A DNA stretch of 64,000 nt from the NCBI GenBank assembly GCA_016987375.1, contig PJRA01000288.1:263956-327955 (forward strand), given 5' to 3'. Positions 33,332-42,027 of the stretch are shown in pieces. This DNA comes from Brachionus koreanus (Eukaryota; Rotifera; Eurotatoria; Ploima; Brachionidae). Numbering within the stretch: position 1 is the stretch's first letter; each line of letters begins with the position of its first letter. The translations under genes were made by a program, and so were the position numbers. Below the pieces are notes generated by a model. That model saw only the letters and a program-made list of their open reading frames with translations. It did no database searches and had not been told where the DNA came from.

Positions 33332-33617
33332 CTACATATAAAACAGTAATTATGAGATTTCCTAGGCATTTTATTTTTTAATTAATCTAAAAAATTAATA
33401 ATTGAGTTTTAGATTTATAAAATTAATAACATTTTTAAAGATTTTAAAAATTTAAAAATTATTTTTAATGTTTATTAAAAAAAGAGATCTATTTCTTTCT
33501 GATAGTTTAGAAAAAAAAATAAATTAATGAAAGCTAAATTTTTTTATATGCTTCCTAAATAATTAATTAGATAACTTAATTGATTTTCTTGAAAAATGAT
33601 TTATAAACAATTAATTG

Positions 33618-34889
33618 GGCTCCATCCTTTTTTGTAGAAAAAATATCATAGAAAATTGTCATAGAAAACTTATTAATTGAAAATAATTATCAAAGAAAAT
33701 TTTTAGTAGAAATTTATTATCATTTTTATTAAAATTAAATGATTCAGAAGAGCCATTTCCCAGATTATTACGTAATAAACGAATTATGTCACAATCACAA
33801 ATAAACAGAAAAAAAAGAAACAAAAATCAGCAATCTAAAAAGGATGTGACTGAACAAGATATTGCTAAACACAACAAACAATTTCTAGTCGAATATTCAG
33901 ATATCATGATTTTGATAATTCTGACATCGACGAATCTGAATCCATTTTTTATCAGAATCAGTTTTGTGACAGCAGTGAAGAAGCTCTTGGTCCATATTTT
34001 TCTTATACAACAAAAGGTTGTCCAAAGATGTTTTTTAAAAATCATGTTTATTTTAAAGAAAAAGAATATAAAAACAAGATATATCGGAAATGTTCTGTCT
34101 CTTATCCAATTCATTATATATACGGTAATTCAATTAAAAAAATCTTCAAATGCTCAAATATTAGTGGCTGTTATTTCCATTTAACAGCTAATCTTTCGAA
34201 ACATGTCTCAGATGGTTATAGTTAAATGTATAAGAGGAATAAAGAATTCAGAAAATACTTTGTTTATTTAAAAGGACTGGCATTTATTCCAGTCAAATCA
34301 GTGATTTATTCTTTTAAAAATTTGAAATTAAGCTGTCCAGTTGAGAAAAAGCCTTTATATGATTATTTTGAAAAATATTATATTGGACTTCCTATTAAAG
34401 ATTCTCACTTGAGGTCAACACCTTGAAACATGGAATATTTGTAAGAGAATATTAAACAATCTTACCAGATCAAATAATAGCATTTAAGCATGGCATAAGG
34501 CTTTATTTCAGGATATAAACAGTCATCCAAAATTCAACAATCATATTTTAAAAGAACAGCATTTGATGGAAATTTGCTTCGAAAAAATTAAAAATGGTGC
34601 TATATTTCAACGTGATTCAAGGGAAGTAAAAAGAGATAGCTTGCTGTTTGATCATTTTAAATATTTCAATAAAATTAATTTAATTACTTATTTAGATGGT
34701 ATGATAGAAATTTTGAAAAAGAAATAATCTATTGTTGTTGACAATTTATTTTATTAAATATCCAAAAATTTATTACAATTCACTTAAATGTTTAAATTTG
34801 TTTAAAAAAGTTAATTATGAATTTCTTTGGTAATAAATTTTTACTAAAAATTTTCTATGATATTTTTTCTACCAAAAAAGGTGGAGTCC
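33618..34889 (+). mobile_element. Mutator-like (MULE) element, decayed, with TIRs
   Basis: The left end (33618-33715: GGGCTCCATCC, then TTGTAGAAAAAATATCATAG) and the right end (about 34835-34889) are inverted copies, so TIRs of at least 60 bp enclose about 1.27 kb. Inside, the plus strand codes for eroded transposase pieces in several frames. At about 33905-34224 is a FLYWCH-like zinc-finger region (TKGCPKMFFKNHVYFKEKEY). At 34226-34426 is a further segment. At about 34460-34730 is the C-terminal pattern LTRSNNSIxAWHKALFQD then INSHPKFNNHILKEQHLMEI, typical of MULE transposases. The DDE core between them is absent. It is non-functional. Confidence 0.65.
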
Positions 34890-35039
34890 TGATTGTAGAA
34901 AATTTGAATTTTCTATGAACAAATTTTTCGATGAAATTGGGGTATGCCAATAATTGATAACTTCAGAACAAATTTTAAATTTACTCTCAATTGATTTTAA
35001 AATATTTAGCTAAAATATAAAAATAATTTAAAAAATACA

Positions 35040-35380
35040 AAAATTGCTATACAAACAATATTTCGAGTTTTGCTCGTTTAAAGATTTTGAAACAGCGAAT
35101 AAAATATGCAAAGGTATTTTCGATGAGCACAAATATAGAAAAGGGAAGTTAGATTATTATGAAAAAAGAAGATTTTCATGTTATTCACAAGGCAGTAAAG
35201 GTAATTGTCGAGTTTAAATGTATTTGCTCTTACACCAAGACTCACAAAAATGCACTCTGTATATGTCAACAGATAAACATAATCATGCAAGTAAATCTGA
35301 ATCACAGTTTGATGATCAAGAACAGCAACAGCAACAACAACAAGCTACTCCTTTGGAAAATTCGTTCCATGAGTATTAAT
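35040..35380 (+). pseudogene. FLYWCH/MULE-type zinc-finger relic
   Basis: The plus strand reads FKDFETANKICKGIFDEHKY, then YYEKRRFSCYSQGSKGNCRV, a stop, then MYLLLHQDSQKCTLYM and DKHNH, then a poly-Gln run coded by (CAA/CAG)n and a stop. This is the C...C...H..H layout of FLYWCH-like fingers at the start of MULE-type transposases. It is a second, separate copy from the element at 33.6 kb. Confidence 0.5.
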
Positions 35381-35649
35381 TTTATCCAATGTTATATATT
35401 GTCATCACATAGCGCGACATTGTTTATATCATGAAAAGTTTTAGAAATGTAAATGACTTGAAAATGTTTCAGTTACGACATTTTTTTTATTAGAAGTTAT
35501 ATGAGCGTATGAAAGTGTTTTACTTATTTTAAAATTTAGACAAAATGACTAAAAAAATTATATATATGACAAATCTCATTTTTCAAAATCAGTTTTCTTC
35601 ATTTTTTGTTTCCAATTTTTAGAACTAAATTTATTTAACTTTTATTAAA

Positions 35650-36060
35650 TTATTCGTTTTTTTGGCTATGTTTCCCCAATGGATTTGCATCAAATTCAGG
35701 CGCTGATTTGAATATAAATATCACTGATAGTTGACACAAAATAGCCACTATATCTAATACAAATGTAATAAATTTTTTGAATCTGGTCATGCCGCATTTT
35801 GAAGAAAAGAATAGCTTCAAAATAGCCGGTACTATAGGCAAAGCATTAATCAAAAACAGGCCAGTTACATTTTGAATATTTGGCAAAATCTTAAACACTA
35901 AACTAAATGAAAAAATTATTAAAAATAAATTTTCTTTTGATTGATATAAATTTTTCCACAAAGAAATAGGAAAATTTGGCCGACCACTTGCATTAGCAAA
36001 CATACTGGTTTGAACTGTTGACTAAAAGCTAATTAAATAGGGAATACTGACTGATATGGC
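35650..36060 (-). pseudogene. Chitin synthase fragment (membrane region) with internal stop
   Basis: The minus-strand frame begins at about 36060 with MVKWTFLTAISVSIPYLISF, then an in-frame TAG, then MFANASGRPNFPISLW, FKILPNIQNVTGLFLINAL, PIVPAILKLFF and FITFVLDIVAILCQLSVIF. It stops at 35650. The order LP...vtG.fL.N....VP..l.l, then LD.vAi..Q, matches the multi-TM stretch ahead of the catalytic domain in metazoan (type 2) chitin synthases. The GT2 catalytic domain is absent. With the stop and the missing catalytic half this is a relic, though the stop could be an intron or sequence error. Confidence 0.5.
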
Positions 36061-36600
36061 CGTAAGAAAAGTCCATTTAACCATCGGGCTAAGTTAGTTT
36101 CAAATTTGGCTGAATCGTGTCAACTTTTTTGCTTTCTTGCTGGAGTAATTTGACTGATTGAGTGTGTCTAAACCCTTGAAATAATCTTAATTTATGATTT
36201 TAAACATATGCTTTTATTTTAACTAACTATTTTATTTATAAATTATCAAAAATAATGCAATTTTGTTTTAACGTGCTCTACACGTTTTATAAAATTAAAA
36301 CACGTTTTATTACTATTTTAAAATTCTATTTGTTAATCTTAACCAAACAAATAAAAAATAAAACTAATAATCATAATTTTTAATCTAAAAAGTCATAATT
36401 TAGGCGAAATTAAAAACGTGTTGAATAAAAAATATTCATAAATTATGTAATTGTAAATTTAAATTTCAATCGAATCATGCTTTCTGCTAGGCTTAACCAA
36501 ACATTTAAATAAATACAATCCAAAAATTATAATTTTCATTCTTAGATTACAATTAAAATTAAAAAAACCAAATTTTCCGAATAATAAATTTAAATCAAAA

Positions 36601-36808
36601 ATGTCAATCCATGTTTCAGAAATAATTAATGACCAACATATAATAAATTTATCGTATGAAATCGGTGGTCTAATAGATTTAGAAACTGGATTTACAACAA
36701 ATATTCAAATTGTAAATTCCGAAACACTGTTCCTTGAATCAGTTCCAATTTTAACTATATCTGATCTACTATGTTCATGGCATACACATCCAATGTCAAC
36801 AAACATAA
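36601..36808 (+). pseudogene. Truncated JAMM/MPN-like protein fragment, cut by an LTR
   Basis: An ATG frame codes for about 69 residues: EIGGLIDLETGFTTNI, then ISDLLCSWHTHPMSTN. A Glu in an EIGGLI context followed some 45 residues later by HTHP resembles the JAMM metal site (E...HxHP) of JAB/MPN proteases. The rest (S....D after HxHP) is lost because an LTR beginning TGTTGTGG starts at 36809. The match is short, so the family call is tentative. Confidence 0.4.
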
Positions 36809-36933
36809 TGTTGTGGTTTCATACACAACTTCACAAAAAGTGAAATATTCACTAGTCCCTCACGCAAGTGAAGGTCTAGTAAATATTACACTATAAATGC
36901 AACCCATTATATTTCTTTGCCTGTGACAACTCT
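36809..36933 (+). repeat. 5' LTR (partial) of Ty3/gypsy element A, running into the gap
   Basis: Starts TGTTGTGGTTTCATACACAA and matches the 3' LTR at 41782 onward for about 100 bp with a few substitutions (AAGTGAAAT against AAGTGTAAT). It diverges near GCCTGTGACAACTCT just before the N run. The rest, the primer binding site and the start of gag are in the gap or missing. Confidence 0.8.
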
Positions 36934-37678
36934 NNNNNNNNNNNNNNNNNNNNNNNNNNNNNNNNNNNNNNNNNNNNNNNNNNNNNNNNNNNNNNNNNNN
37001 NNNNNNNNNNNNNNNNNNNNNNNNNNNNNNNNNNNNNNNNNNNNNNNNNNNNNNNNNNNNNNNNNNNNNNNNNNNNNNNNNNNNNNNNNNNNNNNNNNNN
37101 NNNNNNNNNNNNNNNNNNNNNNNNNNNNNNNNNNNNNNNNNNNNNNNNNNNNNNNNNNNNNNNNNNNNNNNNNNNNNNNNNNNNNNNNNNNNNNNNNNNN
37201 NNNNNNNNNNNNNNNNNNNNNNNNNNNNNNNNNNNNNNNNNNNNNNNNNNNNNNNNNNNNNNNNNNNNNNNNNNNNNNNNNNNNNNNNNNNNNNNNNNNN
37301 NNNNNNNNNNNNNNNNNNNNNNNNNNNNNNNNNNNNNNNNNNNNNNNNNNNNNNNNNNNNNNNNNNNNNNNNNNNNNNNNNNNNNNNNNNNNNNNNNNNN
37401 NNNNNNNNNNNNNNNNNNNNNNNNNNNNNNNNNNNNNNNNNNNNNNNNNNNNNNNNNNNNNNNNNNNNNNNNNNNNNNNNNNNNNNNNNNNNNNNNNNNN
37501 NNNNNNNNNNNNNNNNNNNNNNNNNNNNNNNNNNNNNNNNNNNNNNNNNNNNNNNNNNNNNNNNNNNNNNNNNNNNNNNNNNNNNNNNNNNNNNNNNNNN
37601 NNNNNNNNNNNNNNNNNNNNNNNNNNNNNNNNNNNNNNNNNNNNNNNNNNNNNNNNNNNNNNNNNNNNNNNNNNNNNN
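36934..37678. other. Assembly gap (745 N)
   Basis: A run of N. It hides the end of the 5' LTR and whatever links it to 37679. The sequence on the far side is not obviously part of the retrotransposon. Confidence 0.99.
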
Positions 37679-37893
37679 GAATTAATTTCTAATTGTTAAA
37701 ATAATTTATTTTTTTTTTCCACTAGTAATCTATTAAAAATAATTAAGATAATAATTAAAATTTTATTAAAACATCTTGCTTTACTCTAAGAATTACTTTG
37801 TAAATAAAATATTGTTTTATATAAAAAAAGTATAGCCTTCTTTAAGTTTCGATTTTATTAATTTTTAAAAAAGAAATTAATTTATCAATTTTA

Positions 37894-38448
37894 TTAAGTT
37901 ATGTTAATATGTTCATAAAATTCTTGAAATAAATTTTCAAGTTCTTCTTTTTTTTTCTCAAGATTTGATATTTCATTTCGAGTTAATATCAAATTCTTTG
38001 ATATACTTCTCTGCTTCAAGTCTTTTTCACTTGCATCACAACTGCAGTCTCTATGCTCTTGATCCAATTCAATAGACAAATAAATCAGTTTATCAGCTTC
38101 ATCTTTTTTTGCGGTAATTGAAGTTTCCAATTTGTTAATGGCATAATAATGTTCAAGGCAAATTTTTTTTCGATTAAAAATAAATTCGAAGCATTTGTCA
38201 ATAATTGATTCAGACAAGGATTTGAAGCAAATATCATCATCATCAATTCGATTATATTGATACTTTTTATCCAAACGCTCAACATTGGTCCAAAATTGAC
38301 TTTCTGACATTTCGAGTGTCGGCATATTGAAAGACAAGTTTGAACATTTACCCTGAGATTCAAACGAAAAATCTAAACTGAAATTTGAATTGGTTTCCAA
38401 ACTTGGGATTGAGTTATTGTTTTCATTTGACGAATTATAAGAAAACAT
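37894..38448 (-). CDS. Hypothetical coiled-coil protein, 184 residues, of possible mobile origin
   Basis: This is an intact frame: Ser/Asn-rich start, a middle part with DDDDICFKSLSESIIDKC, then a coiled coil of about 80 residues (ISNLEKKKEELENLFQEFYE near the end). No signal peptide or known domain. It sits inside what should be the interior of LTR element A. The neighbouring segment 38508-38643 is a dispersed repeat with a second copy at 51300-51440. Both facts suggest a foreign insert or cargo rather than a host gene in place. Confidence 0.45.
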   Translation of the reverse strand: MFSYNSSNENNNSIPSLETNSNFSLDFSFESQGKCSNLSFNMPTLEMSESQFWTNVERLDKKYQYNRIDDDDICFKSLSESIIDKCFEFIFNRKKICLEHYYAINKLETSITAKKDEADKLIYLSIELDQEHRDCSCDASEKDLKQRSISKNLILTRNEISNLEKKKEELENLFQEFYEHINIT

Positions 38449-38507
38449 TATTTAAAGTTGAAAATTTGAATTTAAAAATATAATATCTTTTTTTAAAAAT
38501 ATTTATT

Positions 38508-38643
38508 TTTCAAAAGTTTTTATAATAAAAATTAATCGAGAACGATTGTTGCAAAACTTTCTTCAAGTATTTCAATCTCTTCATTCACAATAGCTTCATT
38601 TGTTTGATTCTGACTGCAGCTTTGTTCATGTTTTAAAAATGCG
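38508..38643 (-). repeat. Dispersed coding tail, copy 1
   Basis: The minus strand codes for the end of some protein: EDAFLKHEQSCSQNQTNEAI, then NEEIEILEESFATIVLD and a stop at about 38534. The plus-strand DNA matches 51300-51440 (shared TTTTTCAAAAGTTTTTA, ATAATCGAGAACG, CAATCTCTTCATT). The match stops at about 38643, exactly where the retrotransposon RNase H frame begins, so this is a recombination or insertion junction. Confidence 0.6.
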
Positions 38644-40501
38644 TCTTCAACAAGATGATGGTAGTGCCCGACCGATCGCATATTTTTCAAAAAATTATAC
38701 GTCGGCCCAAAGAAATTATTCGACGCCCGAAAAAGAACTACTGGCTCTAGTTATGGCTATCAAATATTTCCACCAATATCTATATGGTAAACCATTTCAC
38801 ATCAAAACAGACCACCTACCACTCACTTGGATACAAACAAAGAAAAACACTCACGCAAGATTAGAACGCTGGTTATTACGGCTGAGTATTTACGATTTCG
38901 AAATACATCATGTGCCTGGTAAAGAAAACATTGTGGCAGACAATTTCTCAAGATTGCCAGATGAAAACGAGGTAAACACTGATCAATACGCTGATTATTT
39001 TGACACACTTGTTGCCGAAATTTTCGAAGAAAAAAGTGATGCTAACGTCACTCTAGTAGATAAAAAATCAATTGAAATTAACGAGATTACAGACTCGATC
39101 GAAACAATTTCATTTATTGAGGAACAAACGCAAGATGCCGACATTGTGTGGATTATAAATTTAATTAAACAAAATCCAGATACAAAACCAGAAGTAAAAA
39201 TATTCGAAAATACAATGCAGAGACTTTTTTATAGAGAATATGACAATTTACGTCTAGTAGAAAATGTATTGTATCATACGGTTAAGTGCAAAGATGGATC
39301 AAACGTTAACCGGTTTGTATTACCCAAACAAATTCAAGATAGAGTTATTAAACATATGCATGAAACAATTTATAATTAACACCTTGGGAGGAGAAAAACA
39401 ATCGAAAAAATTACAAGTCGATTTTATAGACCAAATTTACAAACAGCTGTTAAAAAAATTATACGTGAATGTGAAGTTTGTCAAAAAGTTAAATGCAACA
39501 AATCAAACAGAAATGCTGAACTTATTTACCTAAAACCATCATATGTAAACGAATTAATAACGACAGATTTTGCGGGTCCATTTAAAGAAACAAAACGAGG
39601 TAATAAATATTTTCAAATTATCATTGACCATTGTTCAAAAGTAGCAAAATTTTGTCCAACGAAAAACACTCAAGCTGAAACAGCTGCAGAAAATGTAGTT
39701 GACAAATGGTGCTGTACTTATGGTATTCCAGATGGCATTCTCTCCGATCAAGGAACACAATTTCAATCTAAACTGTTAGATTTAGTCTACGATCATCTTG
39801 ATATTAAACGTCTTGAAACAACACCCTATCACCCACAATGTGACGGTCAAAGCGAGGTGACTGTTAAACTCCTAAAAAACATGATCAAATGTAACATAGA
39901 TGAAGACCAAGAAAATTGAGATTTAAACTTTGAAAAATATGCTTTTGCATATAATTCATCTGCATATAATTCATTCATATAATTCATAATTCATTGTACA
40001 ACAAATCAAACACCGTTTACAATGATGTTTGGTAGAGAACCTCGTATACCAATTGATGTTCTAATTCCAAACTTTAATGAATTAAATCGAAAACAATTAC
40101 TCGAAAGTCAAACAATTAAATCAAACAAATTTGGCGAAGTAGAAATTTTAGCTGACTATGAGCCAAATCCAAAAGATATACCAGAAAATGCTAAAATTTA
40201 CATAAACAATTTAAAGAAAACCTTACTAACGTCATTACAAATCGCTCTCAAAAATCGTGATATAAACATGCATAAAGCAAAATGGAATCACGATAGAAAA
40301 ATTAAAAAATTTAATTACAAAATTGGCGACCTTGTTTTAGCAGACCATCCTAAACTCAAAAAAGGATTGTCGCAAGGTATTGCGCGGAAGTATTATGGTC
40401 GATTCGAGATTGTCAGAGTAAACCCGAATGGTGTTGATTATTTCATAAAACTCGCTGGATCAAAACGAGAAAAAGTCAACAAATTCATAAAACAATATTA
40501 A
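38644..40501 (+). pseudogene. Ty3/gypsy element A pol: RNase H and integrase (decayed)
   Basis: The frame enters abruptly in RNase H (RPIAYFSKNYTSAQRNYST, ELLALVMAIKYFHQYLYG, TDHLPLTW, HHVPGKENIVADNFSRL). It continues into integrase: the HHCC zinc region around HLGRRKTIEKI...CEVCQK, then the DDE core as TTDFAGPF, LSDQGTQFQSK and DGQSEVTVK, then the C-terminal part ending in KLAGSKREKVNKFIKQY. Nonsense codons interrupt it at about 39377 (TAA), 39917 (TGA for Trp) and near 39990, where a short duplication of ATAATTCAT words lies. Protease and RT are absent. An acidic tail continues in another frame to about 40710. The gag-pol part cannot be functional. Confidence 0.88.
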
Positions 40502-40844
40502 AAATATATTATTATAACAAACCAGATTTTGGCCCGCGGAAAAATGAAAAAGATGAAATAGACATAACAAGCAAATCCATGTTAAAAGGTGAATCATCAA
40601 AAAAACAAAAAAATAAAAATAAAACATCTGAATCATCATCAAGTGAAAATGAAGCGGAGTGGAATGAGAGCGATGAGGAAACTTTGTTTAAAATCAAACA
40701 AAAGTTGAACNATTTAAAAATTTACTATAAGACAATGCTTTAAACGATGCAAAGTACAAATTTCAAATTAATTTTCAAACACAAATAAAATACAAACGGT
40801 TCAAAAATTGCAACATTTATTTAACAAATAATTTGAAAGCAAAA

Positions 40845-41623
40845 ATGTTGGGAAACGACGCCGATTTCGATCTGTACCTACAAAATATGAGCAAAAATGC
40901 CGATCCGGTCCAAACATCGATCGATTTGTACAACGAAATAAATAAATTCCTCAAAAATATTGGTGGTAGTCAACGATACGGAGAAATTAGCTACGTGATC
41001 ATTCCGCGAAAAAAATATTCAAACAGGTCGGATTACATAGCCTTCGTGTCTTTTGAAAGAACAGTAGTCCACGAAGAAGTCGCCAAGGTCCTAAAAAATT
41101 TCCACTTCAACAATGTGAAGATTTCGATACGAGTCAATGACAAACCAACGTCCAACGTCGAGAGAACAAAATCAAATTTAAAACAGAGCTAGACGGGCGT
41201 TCAAAGATCAAGAGGGACTCTGCAAACAAACGCAAACGAGTCGACTCTTCACCTAGAGAAGTTGAATCTCGTCCAAAATCGTCCAAAACAGTGGAAGCAA
41301 ACGTTGAGGAATCTTGTGACTCGTTCGAGAGCGTCGTCCTTATCAAGGAGGAGTCAAGTGAGGAAGCACAAACGTCCACAAGTGAACAAACAATGGCGAA
41401 GCTTGCTCAGGCTGTGGAGGACCTCAAACAAGAAGTATTTGAGACAAGAAGAAGAGAATGTCAACTAGCGATCCAGTTAGCATTAAAACAAGTGGAGATC
41501 GAAACACTGGAAGAGTCGAGACAAACACTTCTTAGAGAGAGGGAAGAGGCAGCTGAGTTAGCAAGCAAATTACAAGCTCTGTTTAACAAAAAGGAAACAT
41601 CAAACGAAGGCCCACAAAAATAG
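40845..41623 (+). pseudogene. Ty3/gypsy element A ORF3: RRM-like domain plus coiled coil (one frameshift)
   Basis: Between pol and the 3' LTR, a frame from ATG 40845 to 41192 codes for an N-terminal helix and an RRM-like fold with EISYVIIPRKK and the RNP1-like strand DYIAFVSFERTVVHEEVAKV. A one-step frame change near 41170 leads into a basic stretch and then a long coiled coil (TMAKLAQAVEDLKQEVFETR, EIETLEESRQTLLREREEA), ending at 41623. It is related to the frame at 60917-61986 in the second element. It is not an env glycoprotein: no signal peptide, no membrane segment. It is likely an RNA-binding, self-associating protein. Confidence 0.7.
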
Positions 41624-41765
41624 TAAATTTCACTTTCTAACTTTTGTATTAAAAACTAAACTACATTGTTAATTTTGTAAATTTTGTTTAAATTTAATTG
41701 CATCAAAACTTTAATTTTTGTTAATTTTTTTCCAAAAACTTTACTAAAATCAGGTATCTAAATTC

Positions 41766-41781
41766 TTCCGTGGGGAAGGTA
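41766..41781 (+). promoter_or_regulatory. Polypurine tract of element A
   Basis: CTTCCGTGGGGAAGGTA directly precedes the 3' LTR start TGTTGTGG. A purine-rich run at this place is the expected primer for plus-strand DNA synthesis. Confidence 0.6.
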
Positions 41782-42027
41782 TGTTGTGGTTTCATACACA
41801 ACTTCACAAAAAGTGTAATATTCACTAGTCCCTCACGCAAGTGAAGGTCTAGAAAATATTACACTATAAATGCAACCCATTATATTTTCTTTACCAAAAA
41901 ACCCCCCTTTTCTATAACCACGTTTCGTTTAATAAACTAGGCCTGAAGGCCCAACAAAAAACAATTCTTTTAATTAAAGAACCCCTAAACCTTAGGTAGA
42001 AAATAAACACGAGGTAAAACCACAACA
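41782..42027 (+). repeat. 3' LTR of Ty3/gypsy element A (246 bp)
   Basis: Starts TGTTGTGGTTT and ends AAACCACAACA, a perfect 11-bp terminal inverted repeat with TG...CA ends. It contains AATAAA-type polyadenylation signals (TTTAATAAACTAGG). The start matches 36809 onward. Right after it begins the TIR of another element, without a convincing target-site duplication shared with the 5' side. Confidence 0.88.

Noticed and set aside
34226..34426. Independent 66-codon gene
   Set aside because: It is a piece of the decayed MULE transposase in another frame.
36917..37699. Long open frame across the N run
   Set aside because: An artefact of translating unknown bases.
41134..41379. Minus-strand 81-codon frame within ORF3 of element A
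   Set aside because: It overlaps the RRM/coiled-coil frame and is its antisense shadow (Ser/Leu bias from Glu/Arg codons).
40845..41623. Envelope glycoprotein in element A
   Set aside because: No signal peptide, no transmembrane segment and no Cys pattern; the visible features are RRM-like and coiled coil.
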